A stretch of DNA of 64,000 nt from Cetobacterium somerae. GTDB taxonomy: Bacteria > Fusobacteriota > Fusobacteriia > Fusobacteriales > Fusobacteriaceae. The translations under genes were made by a program, and so were the position numbers. This document shows, one piece after another, positions 1 through 7,336 of this stretch. Position 1 is the stretch's first letter. The number at the start of each line of letters is the position of its first letter. The DNA lies in the NCBI RefSeq assembly GCF_022430525.1, contig NZ_CP092520.1:434001-498000 (forward strand), given 5' to 3'. A model generated the notes under the pieces. It was given only the letters and a program-made list of their open reading frames with translations. It had not been told where the DNA came from and made no database searches.

Positions 1-128
1 GCTGTTCCTGATATAACACCAACTCCACCTTGATTTGCTACAGCTGAAGCTAATCTAGACATTGATGCTCTTATTCCCATTCCTCCTTGAATAATTGGTA
101 CCTCTATATTTAAATCTCCTATTTTCAC
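1..128 (-). CDS. FabK / nitronate monooxygenase-like flavin oxidoreductase (5' part only)
   Basis: Only the first 42 codons lie in the window; the gene runs off the left edge. The start is GTG at 128, nine bases after a GGAGG. The N-terminus contains IIQGGMGI, then SRLASAVANQGGVGVISGT, which is the FMN-binding start of the TIM-barrel family holding enoyl-ACP reductase II (FabK) and nitronate monooxygenase. These NAD(P)H/FMN enzymes are cytoplasmic. The fragment cannot separate a fatty-acid enzyme from a nitronate oxidase. Two adjacent palindromes just upstream suggest dedicated repressor control. Confidence 0.75.
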   Translation of the reverse strand, partial: MKIGDLNIEVPIIQGGMGIRASMSRLASAVANQGGVGVISGT

Positions 129-149
129 TTAAATTCACCTCCAAGTATA

Positions 150-178
150 ATAACACTTGTTATAATAACATATGTTAT
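150..178. promoter_or_regulatory. Paired palindromes, probable repressor operator of the leftward flavin oxidoreductase gene
   Basis: Two 14-base inverted repeats lie side by side: ATAACACTTGTTAT at 150-163 and the perfect ATAACATATGTTAT at 165-178. They share ATAACA-NN-TGTTAT and their centres are 15 bp apart. They sit 22-50 bases upstream of the GTG start at 128. Tandem identical half-sites suggest a dimeric MarR- or TetR-type regulator; the regulator is not in the window. Confidence 0.6.
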
Positions 179-214
179 CAAAAAATGGAAACTTTTTTTA
201 TTTAAATTTCACCC

Positions 215-243
215 TTGACTTTAAACAATATATGGAGTATATT
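215..243 (+). promoter_or_regulatory. Sigma-70 type promoter of the cobalamin riboswitch unit
   Basis: TTGACT at 215-220 and TATATT at 238-243 are separated by 17 bases. Transcription would start near 250, about 20 bases before the aptamer. The promoter shows that the downstream riboswitch is still likely transcribed even though no gene follows it. Confidence 0.7.
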
Positions 244-271
244 CATATTAATGTTAAATAATATAACATGA

Positions 272-410
272 CACTTAGATAAGGAAATGAGGTTTGATTC
301 CTCTACGGCCCCGCCACTGTAATTTGGACGAAAGTATTTTATACCACTGGATTTATTTCTGGGAAGGTTTACGAGTAGAATGAAAAGAGTCAGGATATTT
401 ATCTTTAGTG
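272..410 (+). ncRNA. Cobalamin (B12) riboswitch aptamer
   Basis: The aptamer shows the conserved cobalamin core in order: AAGGAAATGAGG, then CCCCGCCACTGTAA near 309-322, a CCACTGG, GGGAAGG at 361-367, and the B12 box GAGTCAGGATAT at 387-398. A closing stem pairs CACT and AGATAA (272-282) with TTATCT and AGTG (399-410). These elements bind adenosyl- or hydroxocobalamin and normally repress B12 uptake or synthesis genes. A good ribosome site (GAGGGAGG, from 421) and ATG follow, but only a ten-codon frame is open. The next rightward gene is cobD, 2.6 kb away. Confidence 0.93.
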
Positions 411-436
411 GATTATCTTCGAGGGAGGAACTAAAT

Positions 437-466
437 ATGATGAAATTCTTACATTTTTTTCCTTAA
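437..466 (+). pseudogene. Ten-codon open frame behind the cobalamin riboswitch, probable gene remnant or leader peptide
   Basis: ATG-ATG at 437-442 sits eight bases after GAGGGAGG, and the frame reads MMKFLHFFP before a TAA at 464. A hydrophobic start with lysine looks like the beginning of a signal peptide or membrane protein. No continuation in another frame is convincing. It may be the relic of a lost B12-regulated gene or a decoy leader; the alternative is that the RNA itself is the product. Confidence 0.4.
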
Positions 467-565
467 GTCTATATAAATATCTTTAATGATACCAATTTTT
501 TTGACTATAAGGAAAACAAACTAAAAAACTTTTATAAAAACAAACAAACTTTTAAACAAACTTTT

Positions 566-610
566 AAAAGCTCTCTAATCTAGAAATGTTGTCTAGAATA
601 GAGAGCTTTT
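566..610. terminator. Bidirectional intrinsic terminator
   Basis: AAAAGCTCTCTA on the left pairs with TAGAGAGCTTTT on the right, with a second inner TCTAGA pairing. It closes the riboswitch transcript from the left and the aminopeptidase gene from the right. Just before it, a 12-base unit AAACAAACTTTT recurs. Confidence 0.8.
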
Positions 611-617
611 CTATTTC

Positions 618-2009
618 TTAAATCATTTTTTCAAAAAATACTTTATACGTTCTATATGTTTCATATATATCTAATTTTGACGATACTTCAAATGGTGAGT
701 GCATTGCTAAAAGTGCTGGTCCCACATCTATCGTTTTTATTCCTACTTCAGCTAAAAACATAGCAACAGTTCCTCCTCCACCTTCATCAACTCTACCTAA
801 TTCACCAATTTGCCAAGTAATTCCATGAGTATTTAATAGGTTTCTTATACTCCATACATACTCTGCATCTGCATCATTTGTTCCGCTCTTACCTCTAGCT
901 CCTGTAAATTTAGTTACAACAATACCATAATTTAATTTTGCTGCATTTTGAGGTTCATGAACTCCTTTAAATATAGGATCCATTGCTGCATTTACATCTG
1001 ATGATAATGCATTTGAATTCCAAAGAGTTTTTCTTAAATCTAAATCATTATATGTCCCTTGAATTTTGTTGATTAAATCACTTGTAAAATATTCTAAATA
1101 ATTAGATTGTAATCCCGTTGATCCATGGGAACCTGTTTCTTCTTTATCTGCTAAAAAACAAACAGCTGTTTTTACTGGAACTTCATTTAAATCTAATATT
1201 GCTCTCAATGAAGTATAACCACAAACTCTATCATCTTGACCATAGGCTCCAATCAGAGATCTATCCAACCCTATGTCTTTAGCTTTAAAAGCTGGAACTA
1301 ATTGAAATTCTGCTGATATAAAATCCTCTTCTATCATATTATATGTTCTGTTTAACTCTTCTAAAATTTGATATTTTATTAATTCTTTAATTTCGCTATT
1401 TTTAACTTCAGTTGGTATAGATCCAACTATTATTTGTAATTCTTCACCTTTTATAACTTCAGAAGTTTGTCTATCTCCTTGATATTTCGCTGCTAAATGT
1501 GGTAATAAATCTGGTATTGTAAATACAGGATCATCCTCTTTTTCTCCTATTATAATATCTCTTCTTTCTCCATTACCTAAAATAACAACACCATGTAAAG
1601 ACAAAGGTATTGATGCCCATTGATATTTTTTTATTCCACCATAATAATGCGTTTTCATATACGCTAGTTCTAGCTCCTCATATAGTGGATTTTGCTTTAA
1701 ATCTATTCTTGGAGAATCAATATGAGAAACTACATAATTTATTCCTTTTTTTATATCTTCTTTTCCCACCACTACTAAAACCAAATTTTTCTCTCTGTTT
1801 ACATAATAAACTTTATCCCCTACTTCTAATCTTTCCTTTGAATTAGCACATACAAACCCATTTTTTTTAGCTAATTCTAAACCAAATCTTACATATTCTC
1901 TTTCTGTTTTTCCTAAATCTAAAGAAGTTTTATATTCTTGACAAAAATCAAATATTTTTTCCCTCTCCAAATCCTTATTTTTCCACCCATTCTCTTTTTT
2001 TAATAACAT
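618..2009 (-). CDS. M18 family aminopeptidase
   Basis: This 463-residue protein is a zinc-dependent aminopeptidase of family M18 (ApeA/ApeB, aspartyl aminopeptidase relatives), cytoplasmic and usually a dodecamer, removing N-terminal residues from peptides. The metal and catalytic motifs are in order: SHIDSPRIDLK, GQDDRVCGYTSL, DKEETGSHGSTG, GTNDADAEY and, close to the end, LLAMHSPFEVSS. The length matches the family. The start ATG follows AAGGAGGAG. It lies 12 bases after yvcK on the same strand, so the two are probably cotranscribed. The exact substrate preference cannot be told from sequence. Confidence 0.92.
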   Translation of the reverse strand: MLLKKENGWKNKDLEREKIFDFCQEYKTSLDLGKTEREYVRFGLELAKKNGFVCANSKERLEVGDKVYYVNREKNLVLVVVGKEDIKKGINYVVSHIDSPRIDLKQNPLYEELELAYMKTHYYGGIKKYQWASIPLSLHGVVILGNGERRDIIIGEKEDDPVFTIPDLLPHLAAKYQGDRQTSEVIKGEELQIIVGSIPTEVKNSEIKELIKYQILEELNRTYNMIEEDFISAEFQLVPAFKAKDIGLDRSLIGAYGQDDRVCGYTSLRAILDLNEVPVKTAVCFLADKEETGSHGSTGLQSNYLEYFTSDLINKIQGTYNDLDLRKTLWNSNALSSDVNAAMDPIFKGVHEPQNAAKLNYGIVVTKFTGARGKSGTNDADAEYVWSIRNLLNTHGITWQIGELGRVDEGGGGTVAMFLAEVGIKTIDVGPALLAMHSPFEVSSKLDIYETYRTYKVFFEKMI

Positions 2010-2021
2010 TTTCTCCTCCTT

Positions 2022-2993
2022 TTATTCATCATAAAAATTTTCAAGATTTTCTATTTGTGAATATATAACTGCAGCTAATTTGTGTGATAAATGCCTAACT
2101 CTTTTTTCTGAATCTATTTTTATCAAAGGTTCTTTTATTACTTTTACTCTCATTTTTTTTAATCTATTTATATCTAACTCAACTAGAGTACTTCCTTCTT
2201 CACTATATCTTTTAAGTATTTCTTCAGGTATCTCAACCGAATTAACAATTACTTTATCAATCATATCAAATCCTACATGCCTATTTATTGATTCTATATG
2301 ATCTGCAACACTATAATTTTCTGTTTCTCCCATTTGTCCCATAGCATTGCAAATATAAATTTTTTGCGCTTTTGATCTCTTTAAAGCCTCTTGCATATTC
2401 TCCAAAAGTAAATTTGGAATAATACTTGTATAAAGACTTCCTATTGAAAATACTATTAAATCTGCTTCTTCAATAGCTTTGATGTTTTCCTTCGGGCTAT
2501 TTACTTTTCCATCATAAAAAACTCTTTTTATTTTTTCTCCTAAAACTGGTATATCTGACTCCCCAAATACAAATCCACCACTTGTTTTTTCTGCTATTAA
2601 TTCTATTTTTTCTAAAGTTGCAGGAAGTATCTTTCCATTAATATTAAAAAGTTTTCTAAGTCTTCGAAGTGCAACTTGTACATCTCCGGTAATCTCAGTC
2701 ATTGCTGTTATCAATAAATTTCCTAATGGATGAGCTCCTATTGAAGAGTCCTCTCTAAATCTATACTGAAAAACTTCCTCTATCAAAGGCTCTACGTTAC
2801 TTAATGCTATCATTACATTTCTTAAATCACCTGGTGCCGGTATATTAAATTCTTTCTTTAAAATACCACTACTTCCACCACTATCTGCAACAGAAACAAT
2901 AGCTGTTACATCTATTGGAAAGTGTTTTAACCCTCTTAATACTACAGAAAGCCCACTTCCACCTCCTATTACGACTACTTTTGGATTTCTCAT
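2022..2993 (-). CDS. yvcK: YvcK/GlmR family UDP-GlcNAc-binding regulator of cell-wall metabolism
   Basis: The 323-residue protein has the Rossmann-like CofD/YvcK fold. It opens with VVVIGGGSGLSVVLRGLK, followed by SVADSGGSSG and PGDLRNVMIALS, then GAHPLGNLL, all hallmarks of the GlmR group. In Bacillus this protein binds UDP-GlcNAc and stimulates GlmS, and it is needed for gluconeogenic growth. In Firmicutes it usually sits between rapZ and whiA; here neither is next to it, which is expected outside that phylum. It is a cytoplasmic regulator, not a CofD transferase, since the F420 pathway is absent here. Confidence 0.92.
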   Translation of the reverse strand: MRNPKVVVIGGGSGLSVVLRGLKHFPIDVTAIVSVADSGGSSGILKKEFNIPAPGDLRNVMIALSNVEPLIEEVFQYRFREDSSIGAHPLGNLLITAMTEITGDVQVALRRLRKLFNINGKILPATLEKIELIAEKTSGGFVFGESDIPVLGEKIKRVFYDGKVNSPKENIKAIEEADLIVFSIGSLYTSIIPNLLLENMQEALKRSKAQKIYICNAMGQMGETENYSVADHIESINRHVGFDMIDKVIVNSVEIPEEILKRYSEEGSTLVELDINRLKKMRVKVIKEPLIKIDSEKRVRHLSHKLAAVIYSQIENLENFYDE

Positions 2994-3043
2994 TACTATT
3001 CCCCTTTTTATTTTTAATTATATCTATATTTTATAACATTCTT

Positions 3044-3072
3044 TTGCAAAAAAAAACTATATTTGTTAAAAT
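3044..3072 (+). promoter_or_regulatory. Promoter of the cobD operon
   Basis: TTGCAA at 3044-3049 and TAAAAT at 3067-3072 are spaced by 17 bases. The -35 is part of the self-complementary TTTTGCAAAA, so the divergent yvcK promoter may share it. Confidence 0.6.
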
Positions 3073-3103
3073 AGTTATATATTTTAAATAATGGAGGGGT
3101 TTT

Positions 3104-4186
3104 ATGAAAAATAATCATGGAGCAAATCTTCATCAACTATCAGAAACATTGGGTATTAATGAAAATCAAATTATTGATTTTAGTTCAAATATAAATCCTT
3201 TTGGACTTAGTCCTAAAGGATTAAAAAAACTAAAAGATAACTTACAACTTGCAAGTATTTATCCTGATCCTGATTATATAGAATTAAAGGCTAGTATTTC
3301 AAGCTACTGTAATTGTAATTCAGAAAATATTGTTTTAGGTAGTGGAGCTACAGAGCTTATATCTTCTACAATTAAAATTATTTCTCCAAAAGATACTTTA
3401 CTTTTATCACCTGCATATTCTGAATATGAAAATGAACTAATTAAGGTTGGGTCAAAAATTACTAAGTTTTTTTATGAAAAAGAAAATAACTTTCAAATCA
3501 ATATAGATCATTTAATCTCATTTATTTCTTCTAATTGCTTTGATATGATTATTATCTGCAATCCAAACAACCCTACAGGAACATTAATTTCTGTTGAAGA
3601 TCTTGAAAAAATTTATTTAAATTTTAAAAAGCCAATTATGATTGATGAAACATATATTGAATTTACAGATTCTTCTAAAACTTCTGCTATCAATTTAGTT
3701 AATAAGTATGATAAATTTATAGTTATTAGAGGAACATCTAAGTTCTTTTCTACTCCTGGAATTAGGCTTGGATATTCTATTGTTTCAAAAGGAGAGATTT
3801 TAGACTCTTTAAATATTATTCCTAATCTTTGGAATATAAATATTTTTGCTTCTCTAATGGGTGAAGCAATGTTTAGAGATTATGACTTTATAAATATGTG
3901 TCATAATAATTTTAACGAAAATTTCAATTTACTATTTAAAGGGTTAAAAAACTTTAAAGAGTTTAAAGTTTATAACTCAAATAGTAATTTTATTCTTTGT
4001 GAAATTTTAAGCTCTAGATTTGATGCCAATATTCTTTATAATTATCTATCTGAAAAAGGTATTATTATTAGAAAAGCTCAATCTTTTGATAAATTAAATG
4101 AAAAGTTTTTTAGAGTTTGCGTACTCACTAAAGAAAATATTAATCTTCTATTAATGGAGATTGAAAGCTTTATACGGGAATATTAA
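3104..4186 (+). CDS. cobD: Threonine-phosphate decarboxylase CobD
   Basis: A 360-residue PLP enzyme of the histidinol-phosphate aminotransferase fold. CobD decarboxylates L-threonine phosphate to (R)-1-amino-2-propanol phosphate, the linker joining the corrin ring to the nucleotide loop of cobalamin. The start HGANLHQLS followed by IDFSSNINPFG is diagnostic of CobD rather than HisC. NPNNPTG, DETYIEF and the PLP-lysine motif RGTSKFFSTPGIRLGY follow in order. The start ATG follows GGAGGGG. It is the only cobalamin synthesis gene in the window and heads an operon with an outer-membrane channel 12 bases downstream. Confidence 0.92.
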   Translation: MKNNHGANLHQLSETLGINENQIIDFSSNINPFGLSPKGLKKLKDNLQLASIYPDPDYIELKASISSYCNCNSENIVLGSGATELISSTIKIISPKDTLLLSPAYSEYENELIKVGSKITKFFYEKENNFQINIDHLISFISSNCFDMIIICNPNNPTGTLISVEDLEKIYLNFKKPIMIDETYIEFTDSSKTSAINLVNKYDKFIVIRGTSKFFSTPGIRLGYSIVSKGEILDSLNIIPNLWNINIFASLMGEAMFRDYDFINMCHNNFNENFNLLFKGLKNFKEFKVYNSNSNFILCEILSSRFDANILYNYLSEKGIIIRKAQSFDKLNEKFFRVCVLTKENINLLLMEIESFIREY

Positions 4187-4198
4187 CACGGAGGGATT

Positions 4199-5050
4199 AT
4201 GTTATTAAAGAAATTTTTACTTTTAGGTTCAGTTATACTTTCAACAGTAAGTTATGCTAAATATGAACCTTGGAATTTTACTGTTTTAGAAGGTAGCCTT
4301 ATTAAAGGTAATGCCTTGCCAAATGGTTGGGGAACTTCAGAAAAAGATGTTATATTAGAGGTACAAGGGACGACTAGATATAATCTTTTAGATTTATATT
4401 GGTTTGTGGATAGATCAAATATCTTTAAAAACTCTAAATTAAGTGACAAAAATGGTATTGATGCTAACTATACTTATGGTGAAATTTCACCTAGAATATC
4501 ACTAGATGGTTTAACTGGAACCAATCTATCTTTCGGACCTATATCAGAGTGGTTTATTGCAACTCAATTTGATTTTGATAATGTTCATGGCAAAAGTCAA
4601 TGGACTGGACAAAATGAAGGACTTAGAAAATATTATGTTGGTATTGGTAACTATATATCAATTCCAGAAATGAAGTATATGAAGTTTGATTATTTTAAAA
4701 CAAATTTATATGCTAGGTATGTAGAAAAGAATTATGGTCGAAACGAAGATCAATGGGATGGATATTTATTTAATATTGCTTATGGTGGTACTATTTATAA
4801 ATTTGAAAATGGTATGAAATTTGGATTTAGTGGTTGGCTTGATTATGATTTTGGTGCAAAAAATAGCTCTGAATTTAATAAGCAAACTCACGACTCTTTA
4901 CAATGGCAAAATCAAATTAGATTTTACCTAAATAATAATCTTTCTGTAAGCTACACTTATCAAATAAATAACCATTTTTCTCAAGTTGATCAAAATAGTT
5001 CAAATAAAAATAATGAATCTTTTGGTATTCATTATGCTATCATGTTTTAA
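4199..5050 (+). CDS. Tsx-like outer-membrane channel protein
   Basis: This 283-residue protein has an N-terminal signal peptide (Lys-Lys then a hydrophobic stretch ending SYA, about residues 1-20). The rest shows alternating amphipathic strands rich in Tyr, Trp, Asp and Asn, and a C-terminal aromatic residue (IMF), as in outer-membrane beta-barrels. The opening NWGTSEK-type segment and repeated strand pattern resemble the Tsx nucleoside-channel family (Channel_Tsx). Family members pass nucleosides. The spacing of 12 bases from cobD suggests translational coupling and perhaps uptake of a B12 precursor, which is my inference. Confidence 0.7.
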   Translation: MLLKKFLLLGSVILSTVSYAKYEPWNFTVLEGSLIKGNALPNGWGTSEKDVILEVQGTTRYNLLDLYWFVDRSNIFKNSKLSDKNGIDANYTYGEISPRISLDGLTGTNLSFGPISEWFIATQFDFDNVHGKSQWTGQNEGLRKYYVGIGNYISIPEMKYMKFDYFKTNLYARYVEKNYGRNEDQWDGYLFNIAYGGTIYKFENGMKFGFSGWLDYDFGAKNSSEFNKQTHDSLQWQNQIRFYLNNNLSVSYTYQINNHFSQVDQNSSNKNNESFGIHYAIMF

Positions 5051-5066
5051 TTTGTAGGAGGATTCT

Positions 5067-5318
5067 ATGTTAAAAAACGAACTTTCTTTAATTGGAAAAA
5101 AAATGACTTTTGAAGAATTAAATAATTTTATGATTGAAAATAATTATTATGATATACATAACGATTTAAGTGAAAAAGAAATTCAAGATTGCTTAAATGA
5201 AAATGTTATTGCTTTTGAAAACAAATTTCAAGACAGTATTGAAGACATTTATACTTATATAGAATTTGAAGTTTTTGAAAACAATATTTTAAAAATAAAT
5301 AATATATTTGAAATGTAA
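5067..5318 (+). CDS. Small acidic protein of unknown function
   Basis: 83 residues preceded by a strong GTAGGAGG, 16 bases after the Tsx-like gene and followed by a terminator, so it looks genuine and is the last gene of the cobD operon. It is acidic, rich in Glu, Asp, Asn and Ile, has no signal peptide or membrane segment, and would be mostly helical. I recognise no family. Confidence 0.7.
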   Translation: MLKNELSLIGKKMTFEELNNFMIENNYYDIHNDLSEKEIQDCLNENVIAFENKFQDSIEDIYTYIEFEVFENNILKINNIFEM

Positions 5319-5320
5319 AG

Positions 5321-5355
5321 AACTGCCTTCTGAAATTTCAGAGGGCAGTTCTTAT
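5321..5355 (+). terminator. Terminator of the cobD operon
   Basis: AACTGCC and GGGCAGTT form the base of a long hairpin (5321-5350) with a central CTGAAATTTCAG, followed by a U-rich stretch. Confidence 0.8.
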
Positions 5356-5363
5356 ATTTTGTA

Positions 5364-5476
5364 ATAAAAAAACTCCTTTTGGGGTAAAAGGAGTTTTTTA
5401 TAACACGGGGGAGTGTTAAAATAAAAAGATTTAAATAAATTTTTGGGGGGTATTAAATTTACTTAATCATCGGTTT
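5364..5476 (-). ncRNA. Candidate trans-acting small RNA with three exposed C-rich motifs
   Basis: On the minus strand a full small transcription unit is present. TTGACA (5506-5511) and TATTAT (5483-5488) are 17 bases apart, giving a start near 5476. A perfect 14-bp terminator hairpin with seven U follows at 5399-5366, so the RNA would be about 110 nt. No reading frame with a ribosome site lies inside. It has a single-stranded CCCCCC (5450-5445), a hairpin TAACAC/GTGTTA with loop TCCCCC (5418-5401), and a terminator loop ACCCC. C-rich loops of this sort are typical of bacterial sRNAs that mask Shine-Dalgarno sequences. No Rfam family is recognised. Confidence 0.65.
5366..5399 (-). terminator. 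Intrinsic terminator of the candidate small RNA
   Basis: A perfect inverted repeat with CTCCTTTT and AAAAGGAG at its core and loop ACCCC (minus strand), flanked by A6 and a U7 tract. Confidence 0.85.
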
Positions 5477-5482
5477 CAATTA

Positions 5483-5511
5483 ATAATACTATATCCGTAC
5501 TAAAATGTCAA
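5483..5511 (-). promoter_or_regulatory. Strong promoter driving the candidate small RNA
   Basis: Minus strand TTGACA, 17-base spacer, TATTAT. The next leftward gene is yvcK, over 2 kb away beyond a terminator and the oppositely oriented cobD operon, so the promoter has no protein-coding target. Confidence 0.75.
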
Positions 5512-5584
5512 CAATGTTTTTAAATAGTTTTTGTATTCTTTTATTTTTTTGTTTTTAGAACATTTTCGCTCTTTTTCAGAATGG

Positions 5585-6979
5585 TCAGATGTTGTTTTTT
5601 AAAATTTCTTCTATCTCATTAAAATATTTAGGCATTTTATCTCCTAATCTTCTATTTCCATTTTCCGTTATTAAAAAATCTCCTTCATATCTCATTCCGC
5701 CAAAATCTAAATATTTTTTTACCTCTTCGTAATTAATGTATTCTTCAAATTTACCTTCTTTTTTCCATCTTTCTATTAATTCAGGAATAAAATAAATACC
5801 TGGTTCAATTGTTAAAACATACCCTGGTTTTAGTTCTTTACCCATTCTTAAAGATTTTAATCCAAATTGAGTTTCTCTTTTTGTAGTCTCATCATAACCA
5901 ACATTATTTTCACCAAAATTTTCCATATCATGAACATCTAAGCCTATCATATGTCCTAATCCATGTGGAAAAAATAATGCATGTGCTCCTACATTAACTA
6001 TTTCATCTATATCGCCCTTCATAATACCTCTTTTAATCATTCCTTTGGCTAAAACTTTACAAACCTCTAAATGAACAAACTTATTTGTTACTCCAGGTTT
6101 TGTGCATTCTTCTGCTCTATCAAACATCTCAATTAATAATGAATATATATCCTTTTGTCTAGAATCAAATTTTCCTGAAACTGGAAAAACTGTCGTCATA
6201 TCACCACAATAACCATTCTCTAATCTAGCACCACAATCCAACAGAACTACATCTCCCTCTTTAAAAGTATTCCCATGAAAATGATTATGTAAAATTTGAC
6301 CATTCGTTGTGCAAATAGTATGAAAAGATGTTGTAGCATTATATTTTTTTGCTGCTGCTTCTAACAGCGCTACCAATTCATACCCCTTCATTCCTGGCTT
6401 TACATTTTTCATAGCTGTTAAGTGCATTTCTCTTGTAACATTTGTAGCTTTTTCTAATTCTATAATTTCATAGTCTTTTTTTGAATTTCTCATTTCTATT
6501 ATTCCAGCCACTAATTTTTTTGAAAACTTTTCATTTATATCATCCAAATCAAAGTCTAGTAATCTAGAGATTTTCAAACTATTTTCAGTACGATACTGAT
6601 TAGTAAAATGAATAATTTGTTTTTTTAACTTAGCCTTTTCTAATATATCTCTCAATTTTTCCAATTCTAGAAATTTTCCAATCCCTACTTCTGCAGCTCT
6701 TTCTTTAAAAGTTTTTTGTTGTCCCATCCAAATTATATCATCTATTGTAAATTCTTTTCCAAATATATATTCTTCATTATTTTCTATATCTATAACCCCA
6801 ATCAAATCTGGTGAATTTAATCCAAAATAATATAAAAATGTTGAATCTTGTATAAAATTATACGCATTATCCGCATAAGACATTGGTGATTCTGAATTTC
6901 CTATAATCAAGATTAATCCATCTCCCACCAATTCTTTTAATTTTTTTCTTCTTGAAATATAGATATTTTTATCAAACAT
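5585..6979 (-). CDS. Xaa-Pro aminopeptidase (M24B, aminopeptidase P family)
   Basis: The 464-residue protein has an N-terminal AMP_N domain (about 1-130) and a C-terminal pita-bread M24 domain. Dinuclear metal ligands are visible: VLLDCGA and GDMTTVFP (Asp), HGLGHMIGLDVHD (His), TIEPGIYF (Glu) and YEGDFLI (Glu). Aminopeptidase P removes an N-terminal residue that precedes proline, a cytosolic peptide-recycling step. The length equals that of E. coli PepP. The gene is monocistronic with the start after GGAGGGG; an extended -10 (TGCTATAGT) lies about 35 bases upstream. Confidence 0.93.
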   Translation of the reverse strand: MFDKNIYISRRKKLKELVGDGLILIIGNSESPMSYADNAYNFIQDSTFLYYFGLNSPDLIGVIDIENNEEYIFGKEFTIDDIIWMGQQKTFKERAAEVGIGKFLELEKLRDILEKAKLKKQIIHFTNQYRTENSLKISRLLDFDLDDINEKFSKKLVAGIIEMRNSKKDYEIIELEKATNVTREMHLTAMKNVKPGMKGYELVALLEAAAKKYNATTSFHTICTTNGQILHNHFHGNTFKEGDVVLLDCGARLENGYCGDMTTVFPVSGKFDSRQKDIYSLLIEMFDRAEECTKPGVTNKFVHLEVCKVLAKGMIKRGIMKGDIDEIVNVGAHALFFPHGLGHMIGLDVHDMENFGENNVGYDETTKRETQFGLKSLRMGKELKPGYVLTIEPGIYFIPELIERWKKEGKFEEYINYEEVKKYLDFGGMRYEGDFLITENGNRRLGDKMPKYFNEIEEILKNNI

Positions 6980-7078
6980 AAAACCCCTCCTTTTATATTA
7001 GTATTTCAAAATACTATAGCATATTTTTTTGATATTTTTTTATTTTTTTATATTTCAAAAAATAAAAAAATCATTCTA

Positions 7079-7126
7079 ACACAATATCTTGTGTTATTTT
7101 TTTAAACCAAACAATATATATTGTGT
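7079..7126. promoter_or_regulatory. Two NrdR boxes upstream of nrdDG
   Basis: ACACAATATCTTGTGT at 7079-7094 and ACAATATATATTGT at 7111-7124 both match the NrdR consensus (ACACWATATATWGTGT). Their centres are 31 bp apart, about three helical turns, as in known NrdR operators. NrdR is the nucleotide-sensing repressor of ribonucleotide reductase genes. The region 6980-7336 is otherwise extremely T-rich on this strand and holds no gene. Confidence 0.8.
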
Positions 7127-7273
7127 TTTTTTATTTTTTCTATGAATTTTTTTTGATCTATTTTTTTTATTTTGATTATTTTTTCAACTTCATTTTGCTT
7201 TAATAACTCTATATTTTTCTGTCAAATATTTTTTTTTAACCATTTTTTTAACCATTTTTACTTTTTTACACGT

Positions 7274-7302
7274 TTGTAGAATTATATAAAAATGTGTATA
7301 AT
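7274..7302 (+). promoter_or_regulatory. Promoter of nrdDG, overlapping the upstream ATG of the reading frame
   Basis: TTGTAG (7274-7279) and TATAAT (7297-7302) are spaced by 17. Transcription would start near 7309, downstream of the first in-frame ATG (7292), which rules that ATG out and supports the TTG start at 7337. Confidence 0.6.
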
Positions 7303-7336
7303 GATTGAAGAAAAAAATAAAAATGGGGTGATTTCT

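Noticed and set aside
541-565. Tandem AAACAAACTTTT units as a mobile-element end or CRISPR-like repeat
   Set aside because: Only about two copies of a simple AT-rich unit; no spacer or terminal repeat structure.
5401-5418. TAACAC/GTGTTA inverted repeat as a terminator
   Set aside because: It lacks a U tract on either strand; explained better as an internal hairpin of the small RNA.
7292-7336. N-terminal extension of nrdD from ATG 7292
   Set aside because: This ATG lies within the promoter, has no ribosome site and would put 15 unrelated residues before the ATP-cone.
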